NCBI RefSeq assembly: GCF_003201775.1 | Contig: NZ_QJJZ01000003.1 | Span: 1 to 64,000 of the forward strand | Direction of reading: 5' to 3' | Length of the DNA stretch: 64,000 bases | Source: Arenibacter sp. ARW7G5Y1 | Lineage (GTDB): Bacteria > Bacteroidota > Bacteroidia > Flavobacteriales > Flavobacteriaceae | Part shown: positions 17,790-26,950 of the stretch, piece after piece | How positions within the stretch are numbered: position 1 is the stretch's first letter | How the letters are laid out: each line of letters begins with the position of its first letter | Notes under the pieces: model-generated | The model's database searches: none | Seen by the model: the letters and a program-made list of their open reading frames with translations, nothing else | Told to the model about the DNA's origin: nothing | Program-made: the position numbers and the translations under genes

Positions 17790-18182
17790 TTAACCGGATT
17801 TTCTCCGTAGACTGATGGGCATTAGGTTCGTCCAAAGCGAACACAACAGTGCCAGAACAGCCAAGGTCAAGGTGTACAAATCTATCATTTCTGCCCTAGG
17901 CAACCAGCCTGTGGTTCTTTCCACCAAAAAAGCTATATAGCTATTGGGCAGACTATTTTCTCCCAATTGTTCAAGAATCCCATAATGCCAATCGGTTAAA
18001 AAGCAATATCCCCAACCTTTCCAGCTCCCCAACACAATCCAGGACCCAAAGGTTATAAGTAAGGAGATAAGATTAAGTTTTCTGGTTCGTTTTAATAACC
18101 ATCCGAACAAATTAAAAATAATGAGAACCGTATGAAAAACATAGAAAAACGTGTTGGCAATGTATAAAAATAATTCATCCAT
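17790..18182 (-). CDS. DUF2784-like membrane protein
   Basis: About 130 residues, starting at ATG 18182 (a TTG is open 9 bases upstream). Three or four membrane helices. WKGWGYCFLTDWHYGILEQLG fits the conserved block of DUF2784 proteins (tryptophan/cysteine followed by LTxWE-type residues). No function is known for the family. It lies between PhyH and the divergent M3 peptidase gene, 73 bases upstream of PhyH, so it could share a transcript with it. Confidence 0.6.
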   Translation of the reverse strand: MDELFLYIANTFFYVFHTVLIIFNLFGWLLKRTRKLNLISLLITFGSWIVLGSWKGWGYCFLTDWHYGILEQLGENSLPNSYIAFLVERTTGWLPRAEMIDLYTLTLAVLALLCSLWTNLMPISLRRKSG

Positions 18183-18316
18183 AAGGAGCAATGGCCAGTA
18201 GTGATATAAGATAGTAAATTTTTGGGGTTCGGAATTTTGCTTAATTGTTGGCGGGCCCTATACTCCTTTCCCCCGATTTCATTATTTTAGCGCTTAGATT
18301 CTAATTTGATCAATAT

Positions 18317-20440
18317 ATGAGAAAAGTTTATCCTGTGTTACTATTAACAATTTTGTTTTTCGCATGTAAAGACTCCAATACCAAGAATAATACAAGCTCC
18401 CTAAACCCCATGAATACCAATAATAATCCATTGCTTGCCGAAAGTACTTTACCTTATGGCGCACCCGATTTCACCCAAATTAAAAATAAGCATTTCAAAG
18501 AGGCACTATTGCAGGGAATGGATGAAAAAAGAGCAATTATTGAAAAAATTGCAAGTAACCAGGAGTTGGCAACCTTTGAAAATACCATATTGGCCCTAGA
18601 AAAGAGCGGTAGTCTTTTGGAGCGTGTACAAAACGTTTTTTCGGCACTTACCGGAGCACATACCAATGATACCCTGCAGGCCGTACAAGAAGAAATGGCC
18701 CCTAAATTTTCTGAGCTACGGGATGCGATTTATCTCAATGATAAATTGTTTCAACGTGTAAAAACTTTATACGGTAAAAAAGAAAGTTTGGATTTGGATG
18801 TGGAATCCTTAAAACTGTTGGAGACTTATTTTGAAGATTTCGAAATTGCCGGTGCCAACTTATCGGAAGAAGACAAGGAGACGCTAAAAACTTATAATTC
18901 CCGTTTGGCAACCCTTAGCAATACCTTTAATAAAACCCTATTGGAAGCCAATAATGCCGGAGCATTATTGATCAAGGATAAGTCCGTATTGGCTGGAATC
19001 CCCGAATCTGAGTTGAAATCTTTAAAAAATGATGTAGATGGGGGTTGGAAGTTACCACTTCAGAATACTACCCAGCAACCTTTGTTGCAATCTTTGGAAA
19101 GCAGGGCAACACGTGAGCGGATATTTAAAGCTGCATGGAACAGGGCAGATGGCTCGGCCCATGATACGAAGGCTATAATTGCGGAAATAGCGGAACTAAG
19201 AGCTAAAAAAGCAGCCTTGTTGGGTTTTGCCAATTATGCGGAATGGAACCTGCAAAATACCATGGCCAAAAAGCCGGAGAATGTGAATAAATTGTTCAGG
19301 GGATTAATTCCGGCCGCCACGGCAAAGGCCAAGCAAGAGGCACATGAAATCCAGCTAATGATACAGAAAGAAGGAGGGGATTTTACTTTGGCACCATGGG
19401 ATTGGAACTATTATGCCGAAATGGTGCGCAAGGAAAAATATGATCTGGACGAAAATCAGTTAAAACCTTATTTTAAATTAAAAACAGTATTGGAAAAAGG
19501 GGTGTTCCATGCCGCAGAAAAATTGTATGGTATAACCTTTAAGGCCAGAACGGATATCCCCATCTATCACGAAGATGTACTGGTATATGAACTTTTTGAG
19601 GAGAACGGGGATCCATTGGGATTGTTCTATGGCGATTTCTTTTCCCGTCCCACTAAGCGGGGAGGGGCCTGGATGAGCAATTTTGTGAACCAATCCAAAT
19701 TGTACAACAAAAAACCCGTAATCTACAATGTATGTAATTATCCAAAACCCGTAGCAGGGGAACCGGCATTACTTACCTATGATGAGGTAGAGACCATGTT
19801 CCATGAATTTGGACATGCGCTGCACGGCTTTTTTGCCGACCAGCAATACCCGTCGTTATCAGGTACTTCAGTGGCGCGCGACTTTGTAGAGTTTCCTTCC
19901 CAATTTAATGAAAACTGGGCCTTGTACCCAGAAGTACTAAAAAATTATGCCCTACATTACGAAACCGGGGAACAAATTCCACAAAAGCTTATTGATAAGA
20001 TCAAAAAATCGGGCACTTTTAACCAGGGATATAGCCTAACCGAAAATTTGGCGGCCTCCAATCTGGACATGCAATGGCATACCATAAGCTCCAATACAAA
20101 AATAGAGGATGCAAATGCTTTTGAAAAAGAGGCCTTGCATAAAACTAAATTGGATGTGGTATCTGCCGTCCCACCACGTTATAGATCTACGTATTTTGCC
20201 CATATCTTTGGAAGTGGATATGCCGCAGGTTATTATTCCTACCTTTGGACAGAAATGCTTCACCATGATGCTTACAATTGGTTTGAAACCAATGGGGGCC
20301 TTACCAGGGAAAACGGTAAGCGTTTACGCGATATGATTCTTTCGCGTGGCAATACCTTGCCATTGGAAGAAATGTACAAGGAGTGGCGCGGTGGCGATCC
20401 AAAAATTGAACCCATGTTAAAAGCTAGGGGCCTACAATAG
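18317..20440 (+). CDS. M3-family metallopeptidase lipoprotein (dipeptidyl carboxypeptidase-like)
   Basis: A 707-residue zinc peptidase with lipoprotein signal MRKVYPVLLLTILFFAC. The zinc motif is H496-E-F-G-H500 in ETMFHEFGHALHGFF. The N-terminal helical part (NPLLAESTLPYGAPDFTQIK) and the C-terminal HIFGSGYAAGYYSYLW block are typical of Dcp/oligopeptidase A. It should cleave short peptides, probably releasing C-terminal dipeptides, in the periplasm. Full length for the family. Monocistronic, 230 bases before a minus-strand operon end. Confidence 0.93.
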   Translation: MRKVYPVLLLTILFFACKDSNTKNNTSSLNPMNTNNNPLLAESTLPYGAPDFTQIKNKHFKEALLQGMDEKRAIIEKIASNQELATFENTILALEKSGSLLERVQNVFSALTGAHTNDTLQAVQEEMAPKFSELRDAIYLNDKLFQRVKTLYGKKESLDLDVESLKLLETYFEDFEIAGANLSEEDKETLKTYNSRLATLSNTFNKTLLEANNAGALLIKDKSVLAGIPESELKSLKNDVDGGWKLPLQNTTQQPLLQSLESRATRERIFKAAWNRADGSAHDTKAIIAEIAELRAKKAALLGFANYAEWNLQNTMAKKPENVNKLFRGLIPAATAKAKQEAHEIQLMIQKEGGDFTLAPWDWNYYAEMVRKEKYDLDENQLKPYFKLKTVLEKGVFHAAEKLYGITFKARTDIPIYHEDVLVYELFEENGDPLGLFYGDFFSRPTKRGGAWMSNFVNQSKLYNKKPVIYNVCNYPKPVAGEPALLTYDEVETMFHEFGHALHGFFADQQYPSLSGTSVARDFVEFPSQFNENWALYPEVLKNYALHYETGEQIPQKLIDKIKKSGTFNQGYSLTENLAASNLDMQWHTISSNTKIEDANAFEKEALHKTKLDVVSAVPPRYRSTYFAHIFGSGYAAGYYSYLWTEMLHHDAYNWFETNGGLTRENGKRLRDMILSRGNTLPLEEMYKEWRGGDPKIEPMLKARGLQ

Positions 20441-20618
20441 ATTTGGGATTTAAATGCGTACTTTTTGTGAATGGAAAGAGGTGAAAAGGGTAGGCACTTC
20501 CTACCTATTTTGAGATAGGCCAGAATTTTATGATCCAAGGACCCTAGTCTTTGGCCTATATCAGGAGCAATATGTCCCATCTGTAATAAATGCAGAGCTT
20601 AAGAGGTTGATAAAAAGA

Positions 20619-20650
20619 AAGCCGAACTACCCCTAAAAGGCGTTCGGCTT
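20619..20650 (-). terminator. Terminator of the TetR-reductase-DJ-1 operon
   Basis: Arms AAGCCGAAC (20619-20627) and GTTCGGCTT (20642-20650). On the minus strand the hairpin is followed by TCTTTTTATC, a good intrinsic terminator 22 bases after the last gene's stop. Confidence 0.75.
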
Positions 20651-20671
20651 CCAAAACCTAAGGTCGATGCC

Positions 20672-21349
20672 CTAATTAAGGGAGGCCAATAGTTTTTCGG
20701 CAACCAATTCTGATGAGGCAGGATTTTGCCCTGTAATCAAATTACCATCCTGTACTGCGTAAGGAGCCCAGTCGTTACTATGCGAGTAAGTAGCTCCATT
20801 TTCTTTTAGCATGTCCTCCACTAAAAAAGGCACAACATTGGTAAGTTGAACGGCCTCCTCTTCCGAATTGGTAAATCCGGTTACTTTTTTACCTTTTACC
20901 AGCGGGGACCCATCCTCGTTCTTAACGCCTTTTAGTGCGGCCGGGGCGTGACAAACAAAGCCAATCGGTTTCTTCTGCCTGTTAAAGGCCTCAATAAGGT
21001 TTATAGAGGTGTTGTCATTGGCTAAGTCCCAGAGGGGTCCGTGACCTCCTGGATAAAACACCGCGTCATAATCATTGGGGTCAATTTCCCCTAAAACCAG
21101 TGTACGCTTTATTTTTTCCTTTGCCACCGCATCATTCTTAAAACGCTCCGTATCCTTGGTGCTGGCATCGGGGGTGTCACTACTCGGATCTATGGGTGCC
21201 ATCCCACCTTTTGGGGTAGCCAAGGTAATGTCGGCCCCTTTGTCCAGTAAAGTATAATATGGGTTTGCAAATTCTTCGATCCAAAATCCTGTTTTCTTTC
21301 CAGTATCCCCTAATTTATCGTGTGATGTTAGTACAAATAGTATTTTCAT
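20672..21349 (-). CDS. DJ-1/PfpI superfamily protein, Hsp31/glyoxalase III-like
   Basis: 225 residues. The nucleophile elbow is C133-H134 in GFVCHAPAAL; the acid partner is E25 or E26 in GFWIEEFANPYY, and GGHGPLWDLA is the conserved oxyanion segment of Hsp31-like members. Such proteins convert methylglyoxal to lactate without cofactor or act as holding chaperones. It is the last gene of a TetR / MDR-reductase / DJ-1 operon (46-base gap), which suits removal of reactive carbonyls. The inferred role rests on family plus neighbour. Confidence 0.88.
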   Translation of the reverse strand: MKILFVLTSHDKLGDTGKKTGFWIEEFANPYYTLLDKGADITLATPKGGMAPIDPSSDTPDASTKDTERFKNDAVAKEKIKRTLVLGEIDPNDYDAVFYPGGHGPLWDLANDNTSINLIEAFNRQKKPIGFVCHAPAALKGVKNEDGSPLVKGKKVTGFTNSEEEAVQLTNVVPFLVEDMLKENGATYSHSNDWAPYAVQDGNLITGQNPASSELVAEKLLASLN

Positions 21350-21395
21350 TTAATTTTTATTTATAGTTTATAGAAATTTGGAAAACCAAGAAAGC

Positions 21396-22394
21396 TTAGA
21401 CTTTCACGATCATTTTCCCTTTGTTTTTTCCCTCAAACAAATCCAAGAATGCCTGTGGGGTATTTTCAAAACCGTTTACCACGGTTTCGGTATAATTTAA
21501 TTTGCCTTCGGCCAGCCAGGTGGATAAATTTTTCATTGCTTCCGGAAACTTTTCAGAATAATTGGAAACTATAAACCCTTGCATTAGAGCGCTATTTTTT
21601 ACCAAAAAGGGTTGAACACTGATGCTTTTTGGGATTTCCGTGTTATTGTACACAGAAATGGCACCACAAATGATCATTCTTGCATATTTGTTGATATTAA
21701 ATAGCACAGCATCGGAAATAGGGCCGCCTACATTGTCAAAATAAATATCAATACCCTTTGGACAAGCAGTTTTAAGGGCAGTTCCCATATCCTTGGTGGT
21801 GTTATAGTTAATGGCGTGATCAAAGCCAAATTGGGAGGTAAGCATTTCAACTTTTTCATCCGTACCGGCAATACCTACAACATAGAGCCCCAGTATTTTT
21901 CCAATTTGCCCTACTACACTGCCCACGGCACCTGCCGCACCTGAGACTACTAAAGTTTCCTTGGCCTTGGGTTGGCCAATTTGGGTAAGCCCACAATAAG
22001 CGGTTAGTCCGGTCATACCCAAGATGCCTAAATAGGCACTTAATGGGGCCAGATCCTTATCAACCTTTAATAGTCCTTCACCTTTTGATATTTGCAGGGT
22101 TTTCCAGTCCATCATACCGGAGACGAAATCGCCCTCTTTAAATTTACTGTTCTTGGAAGCTATCACCTTGGCAACTATTCCCGAAGTTATTGGTTTTCCA
22201 ACCTCAAACGGTGGAACGTACGATTTGGCATCGCTCATTCTCCCCCTTAAATAGGGGTCAACGGAAATATAAGTAGTCTCCAAAAGAAGTTCTCCCTCTT
22301 TGATGTTTAGATCCTTCTCCTCCTTTAGGAATTCGAAATCCGATAAAGTAGGTTTCCCTTTAGGTCGTTTTTTTAATAAAATTGTCTGAATCAT
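21396..22394 (-). CDS. NADP-dependent MDR oxidoreductase, PTGR/CurA-like
   Basis: A 332-residue zinc-free medium-chain reductase. SVDPYLRGRM (44-53) and the Rossmann motif GAAGAVGSVVG (152-162) are hallmarks of prostaglandin reductase / leukotriene B4 dehydrogenase / CurA proteins, which reduce the double bond of alpha,beta-unsaturated carbonyls with NADPH. It lies between the TetR gene (25-base gap) and the DJ-1 gene (46-base gap) in one minus-strand operon. The substrate is likely a reactive enone or enal, in line with the DJ-1 partner. Confidence 0.9.
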   Translation of the reverse strand: MIQTILLKKRPKGKPTLSDFEFLKEEKDLNIKEGELLLETTYISVDPYLRGRMSDAKSYVPPFEVGKPITSGIVAKVIASKNSKFKEGDFVSGMMDWKTLQISKGEGLLKVDKDLAPLSAYLGILGMTGLTAYCGLTQIGQPKAKETLVVSGAAGAVGSVVGQIGKILGLYVVGIAGTDEKVEMLTSQFGFDHAINYNTTKDMGTALKTACPKGIDIYFDNVGGPISDAVLFNINKYARMIICGAISVYNNTEIPKSISVQPFLVKNSALMQGFIVSNYSEKFPEAMKNLSTWLAEGKLNYTETVVNGFENTPQAFLDLFEGKNKGKMIVKV

Positions 22395-22419
22395 AATGTT
22401 GTCTTTAAATGTTTGAGCT

Positions 22420-22998
22420 TTATTTTTTAATACTGTTCCAGGCCGCCCGATAGGCGTCCTCCAGGTGATCCTGATTTAATTGAAAAACACCCCGCTGTTG
22501 CATAACCATTAAAAATGAGAGGGGATTAATGGTATACGCGTATAAAAGGTAGGGCGACAATGGCTTTATAATGCCTTCCTTTATTCCCCTTTCCCATAAG
22601 TCGAGCAATGGCTGAAGGTGTTTTAGGCCTTCTTGTCTACTGGCTTCATCTATCATAGGTGTATTGTCGCACTGGGCCAGAAACATGGCTTCTTCCACTT
22701 CCTTAAGTTTAAAATCGGCAATGCGCTTCCAAATTATTTCAAAACCTTTAACTACCGAAATGTCACTACTATAGTTTTTAAAAACATAAGCGGTATAGGC
22801 TGCCTTGACTTCTAGGTAAACCTTGTTTACCAAATCCTGTTTATTGTCAAAATACAGGTAGATAGTAGCGGGTGACACCTTCGCCATTTTTGCAATCTTG
22901 GACATGGGGGTAGCATGGAACCCATTGTTGTTAACCAAGTTAATGGTAGCCTTTACCAAGGCATCGCGCTTTTCAATACTTTTTTGAAGTTTGGCCAT
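22420..22998 (-). CDS. TetR/AcrR-family repressor
   Basis: Start at 22998 (MAKLQKSIEKRDALVKATI); the longer open frame upstream runs through the promoter box and operator. About 192 residues. The N-terminal HTH is clear: TPMSKIAKMAKVSPATIYLYFDNKQDLVNKVY. The ligand domain is unremarkable. First gene of a three-gene operon with an MDR reductase and a DJ-1 protein. Its probable operator, a perfect 14-bp palindrome at 23069-23082, covers the promoter spacer, so it represses its own operon and is released by an inducing electrophile (inference). Confidence 0.9.
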   Translation of the reverse strand: MAKLQKSIEKRDALVKATINLVNNNGFHATPMSKIAKMAKVSPATIYLYFDNKQDLVNKVYLEVKAAYTAYVFKNYSSDISVVKGFEIIWKRIADFKLKEVEEAMFLAQCDNTPMIDEASRQEGLKHLQPLLDLWERGIKEGIIKPLSPYLLYAYTINPLSFLMVMQQRGVFQLNQDHLEDAYRAAWNSIKK

Positions 22999-23052
22999 AA
23001 TATCAAATGCGAATTTGTAAATGTATTGTTCAATGTTGATAATAATCAGGTA

Positions 23053-23060
23053 CAAAGGTA
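23053..23060 (-). promoter_or_regulatory. -7 box (TACCTTTG on minus) of the TetR operon
   Basis: CAAAGGTA on the plus strand reads TACCTTTG on the minus strand, an exact TAnnTTTG box, 54 bases before the TetR start at 22998. The palindrome next to it fits between the -7 and -33 positions. Confidence 0.6.
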
Positions 23061-23068
23061 GTGTTAAA

Positions 23069-23082
23069 AATGAACGTTCATT
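23069..23082. promoter_or_regulatory. Perfect 14-bp TetR operator candidate
   Basis: AATGAACGTTCATT is a perfect palindrome, 8 bases upstream of the minus-strand -7 box and so inside the promoter spacer. The TGAACGTTCA core is common among TetR operators. Binding would block transcription of TetR, reductase and DJ-1 together. Confidence 0.65.
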
Positions 23083-23414
23083 CTTTTTTTGAGGGGTTTA
23101 ACATAAGTTTACAAGTAGGAATTCACTAGAAGGGAAAAATGGTTGCTATAAGCCCGTTATTTGATAGTGTTAAAGAATAGGGTGCAATTTGGGGGGAAGT
23201 CGATTCGCAGGGAAATGGTAAGGACACTTAGTGTATTCCATTGCCTTATTTACCTACCTTTGAACTCTGCATAGGCTGTACCATGAACACTTAGAATGGA
23301 GCTTGTTAAAAAAACATTATTATAAAATTATCACAAAGTTAAGATTACCAAAATTGGTTTTGAAACGTAATATTTACATTTACGGCGATTTTACTTTGTT
23401 AAAACCAGGCTATT

Positions 23415-24224
23415 TTGAACGATTCCATTAACACTTATAATAAAATTAACTCTGAAGTTGGTATAAAAATAGAGCCTTTTGATGTTACTAAAAGGTATAC
23501 CAAGCCGCACAAACACAATAAGTATCTTGAAATAATCTATTTTGTTAAAGGCAGTGGTTACCATCATTTGGACATGGAAAGTCACCCAATAGAAGCCCCC
23601 TTGTTATTTTTGGTAAAAAGGGATGAGGTCCATCATTGGGAAATTACCACCAAGCCCAAGGGGTATGTTATCATTATTAAGGAATCGTTTTTGGAAAAAA
23701 CGCAGGACAAGTACATCAACACCCAGCTGATAAAACTGAACAATTGTCAGAAAATTAAGGTTGAAGAAGGGGATAGATCTTTAGGGGCTTTGTTCAAATC
23801 ACTTTGTTGGGAGATGAAACAGGTTGGTTTAAACCAGGACGCCGTGGAGGGAGGATTAAAGGCCATATTGTCAAAAATGGTTAAATATGCTGCTTTGCAA
23901 GGTGGAGAGCATACGGATAAGACCATGCAATTTGTAAATTTGTTGTCCGAAAATTTAAAAAACAACGTCTCGTTCTATGCGGAGACCTTAAATACCACTT
24001 CCCAGAACCTAAATGCCATTTGTCATAAAGTGTTCAACAAGACGGCATCGGATGTTATTGCCGAACACATTGTTATGGAGGTTAAAAGACAATTGGCATA
24101 TACCAATAAATCCATCAGTGACATTGCCTTTGACCTGGAATTTAAGGACACCTCGCATTTTACCAAATATTTTAAACGATATACCCAGCTTACCCCATTG
24201 CAATATAGAAAAAGCCTACTTTAA
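23415..24224 (+). CDS. AraC-family regulator with cupin sensor domain
   Basis: 269 residues starting at TTG 23415; the next in-frame ATG would remove a third of the cupin domain. An AraC-type cupin fold (HKHNKYLEIIYFVKGSGYHHLD) covers roughly residues 30-100, and two HTHs end the protein (ASDVIAEHIVMEVKRQL, SISDIAFDLEFKDTSHFTKYFKR). It lies 89 bases before a TonB-type outer-membrane barrel gene on the same strand and may control it. Ligand unknown. Confidence 0.85.
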   Translation: MNDSINTYNKINSEVGIKIEPFDVTKRYTKPHKHNKYLEIIYFVKGSGYHHLDMESHPIEAPLLFLVKRDEVHHWEITTKPKGYVIIIKESFLEKTQDKYINTQLIKLNNCQKIKVEEGDRSLGALFKSLCWEMKQVGLNQDAVEGGLKAILSKMVKYAALQGGEHTDKTMQFVNLLSENLKNNVSFYAETLNTTSQNLNAICHKVFNKTASDVIAEHIVMEVKRQLAYTNKSISDIAFDLEFKDTSHFTKYFKRYTQLTPLQYRKSLL

Positions 24225-24313
24225 GTATTGGTACCATTCCTTTTTCAAATACACCATTTTAAGTTGGATGGCTCCTCTATTTTTGTCCAAATTTTAAATA
24301 GGGATTGTTATAT

Positions 24314-26824
24314 ATGAATGGTAAGAACTTTTTTATGTTTGTTGTCCTTTTGGGGGCTATACAAGTCTCAACAGCCCAAATTTCGGGAAAAATTATAGAT
24401 GCCACTGATAACGTTCCTTTGGAATATGCCACAGCGGCCCTGTACAATCAGTTGGATGGTGCCCTGATTACGGGGGTGGTTACTGCTCAAGATGGTTCTT
24501 TTATTATAGATGGGGTAAAACCTGGAGCCTATTATATGGAAGCTTCCTTTATGGGGTACGATACCAAAACCATATCCAACATTACAATAGATAAAAAGCA
24601 ACCCGCCAAAAACCTGGGCATTATTGGCCTATCCTTGGGGAACCAACTGGACGAAGTGGTCATAAAGGGGGAACGGGCCACTGTTCTTCATAAAATAGAC
24701 CGCCAGGTATTCGATACCAAAAAATTCCAAAGTAGTCAGGGAGGCAATGCCATTGATGTGGTAAGAAACTTGCCTTCGGTCACAGTTGATGTACAAGGTG
24801 GTATCAGTGTAAGGGGCAGTACGGGATTTGCCGTCCTGATCAATGGCAAACCTACCCAAGGTGACGCTACTGCCATATTATCCCAATTACCTGCGAACGC
24901 TTTGGAATCCGTGGAGTTGATTACAGCTCCTTCGGCCAAATACGATCCAGAAGGCAAAGGGGGTATCTTGAATATAATAACCAAAAAGGGGGCAACCAAC
25001 GGGGTTTATAGCCAAGTAAACCTGCGAGGGGGATTACCCTCAATAGAACCCTATGACACCAAAGAAACGGCCCAAAGATACGGGGTGGACGCTACTTTAA
25101 ATAAACGAACGGACAAATGGAACCTGTCCTTTGGAACAAGCTACCAACGTAATGATAAAACAGGTAGGAGGGAAGGTGAGGTTTTTGTTATCAATCAAGT
25201 AGAGGATAAGCAAACTTTTTTGCCTTCGGATGGGGAGCGGAGTTTTGATGATATTAGCTACAATGCCAGGTTTGGTGTAGATTTTACCCCCAATGAGGCC
25301 GATACCTATTCTTTGGGTTTCTATGCGGGAAAGCATACCGTAGATCGTTTGGCCGATATTGATTATTATGACAATCACGCCATTTCACCTATTGGCAGTG
25401 GTAATAGGGAATATACCTTTCAGTATTACAATCATAATCTGAGAACCAGAAAGGGCGATTTTGCCTTGGGCAGTTTTGATTATGCCCATAAATTTAAGAA
25501 CAATTCCCGGATTTCCACTTCTTTGTTATACGAATATACCTTTTTAGGTGGCCCCACCTATAATGATAATTTAGGCCTTACCGATCGCAATATTGTGTAT
25601 CAGCAGGAGTATAATACCAATGACAACCCTCTAAATGGGTATCGTCTGAATGTAGATTACCGGTTTAGACCATTTTCGTTTGGTACCTTGGAAACAGGTT
25701 ATCAATTTAGGGACATAGATCACACAGGTGAGTTTGTGTATGAGCGGGATGGCGCACTGGTACCTGAATTCTCCAGTAATATAAGTCTACAACGTACCAT
25801 CCACTCTGGATATACACAACTTACGGGCGCAAGCAAAAAATGGGACTATGCCGCTGGTCTGCGATTGGAATCCATGGGTCGTACCTATTCCGAGGATTTA
25901 AGGACTGCCGATCCGGAGCAAACCTATAAATATGACTTTGTTAAGTTATTTCCATCCGCCTCCATGCAATATACTTTAAGCGATGCGGCCAAATTAAAGT
26001 TGGCCTATAGCAAAAGGGTAGAAAGGACAACTACCCTAAAAATGAATAGCTTTGCAGAAAGGGAACATTCCGAGGTTTTTGAACAAGGGGACAACCAATT
26101 GAGACCGGAATTCATTGATCTGGTAGAGTTGGGGGTCATCAAAAGTTTTAAAGGGGGTAATTCGGTCAGCGCCACCGCCTATTACAGGCATGTGGACAAT
26201 GTAATAAACCGTGTAAACACCTTGGCCTATGAAGCCAATGGTGCTGTATTGGACAGTATTATCAATAGGGTTTACTCCAATGTGGGCAAAAGCAATACCA
26301 TTGGTTTGGAAATAGGGGCACAATTAAAACCAAGCCAAAATTGGAGTAATTATATTGGGGCCAATATTTATTCCTATGATATTGAAGGGGCCTTTGTATT
26401 TAGGCACAGGGATGGTATTACGAGAAATTACGATGTAAATAGCAATGCAACCATTTATTCATTCAATGTAAATTCTACCTATTCTTTCTGGGAAAATGCT
26501 TCATTGCAATTTACCTTTAATTATTTGTCCGATACAAATACCGCCCAGGGAGAGGATTCTAGGTTTTACTCCCCTAATCTAAGTTTCCGAAAATCGTTTT
26601 TTGACGATAAATTAACGGCCACCCTTCAATGGCAGAATATGGATATGGGATTGTTGGAGACCAATGAACAGCGAATCACTACGTTTAAGGCCAATGAATT
26701 TTATACTACCACCAATTACAGGTATGAGGTGGATATGATATCGATTAATCTGTCCTATACCTTTAACGCCATAAAAAATAAGGCAAAGTTCATAGAAAGC
26801 GAGTTTGGCAAAAAAGAATTCTAA
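24314..26824 (+). CDS. TonB-dependent outer-membrane beta-barrel protein with CarboxypepD-like plug extension
   Basis: About 836 residues from ATG 24314 (an upstream TTG adds three). Signal peptide ends GAIQVSTAQ. A carboxypeptidase-regulatory-like domain follows (ISGKIIDATDNVPLEYATAAL, residues about 20-105), then the plug (NAIDVVRNLPSVTVDVQGGI, SVRGSTGFAVLINGKP) and a barrel of the OMP_b-brl_3 type ending in an aromatic residue (KKEF). It probably imports a siderophore, vitamin or other ligand across the outer membrane. No SusD partner follows, so carbohydrate import of the Sus type is unlikely. The AraC gene upstream is a possible regulator. Confidence 0.9.
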   Translation: MNGKNFFMFVVLLGAIQVSTAQISGKIIDATDNVPLEYATAALYNQLDGALITGVVTAQDGSFIIDGVKPGAYYMEASFMGYDTKTISNITIDKKQPAKNLGIIGLSLGNQLDEVVIKGERATVLHKIDRQVFDTKKFQSSQGGNAIDVVRNLPSVTVDVQGGISVRGSTGFAVLINGKPTQGDATAILSQLPANALESVELITAPSAKYDPEGKGGILNIITKKGATNGVYSQVNLRGGLPSIEPYDTKETAQRYGVDATLNKRTDKWNLSFGTSYQRNDKTGRREGEVFVINQVEDKQTFLPSDGERSFDDISYNARFGVDFTPNEADTYSLGFYAGKHTVDRLADIDYYDNHAISPIGSGNREYTFQYYNHNLRTRKGDFALGSFDYAHKFKNNSRISTSLLYEYTFLGGPTYNDNLGLTDRNIVYQQEYNTNDNPLNGYRLNVDYRFRPFSFGTLETGYQFRDIDHTGEFVYERDGALVPEFSSNISLQRTIHSGYTQLTGASKKWDYAAGLRLESMGRTYSEDLRTADPEQTYKYDFVKLFPSASMQYTLSDAAKLKLAYSKRVERTTTLKMNSFAEREHSEVFEQGDNQLRPEFIDLVELGVIKSFKGGNSVSATAYYRHVDNVINRVNTLAYEANGAVLDSIINRVYSNVGKSNTIGLEIGAQLKPSQNWSNYIGANIYSYDIEGAFVFRHRDGITRNYDVNSNATIYSFNVNSTYSFWENASLQFTFNYLSDTNTAQGEDSRFYSPNLSFRKSFFDDKLTATLQWQNMDMGLLETNEQRITTFKANEFYTTTNYRYEVDMISINLSYTFNAIKNKAKFIESEFGKKEF

Positions 26825-26850
26825 ATAGAAAGGCGTATTCACCCAACACA

Positions 26851-26889
26851 AAAAAGGTCTGGACTATAATAATTGCCAGACCTTTTTTT
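26851..26889 (+). terminator. Terminator after the TonB-dependent barrel gene
   Basis: Arms AAAAAGGTCTGG (26851-26862) and CCAGACC (26876-26882) followed by a run of seven T. A textbook intrinsic terminator, lying between the barrel gene and the convergent dioxygenase-like gene; the A-run also gives a T-tract on the minus strand. Confidence 0.85.
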
Positions 26890-26950
26890 GTTCCATTAAC
26901 TATGGTATCGTTCTGCAATGCGACCTTGAAATCCTACCAGATCACCAATA

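Larger units (their letters stand above)
22999..23414. other. Intergenic region between divergent TetR and AraC genes
   Basis: 416 gene-free bases. The left end holds the TetR promoter and operator. At 23255-23262 lies TACCTTTG in plus orientation, a possible -7 box for the AraC gene 150 bases on. The rest is AT-rich with no clear repeats or hairpins. Confidence 0.5.
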
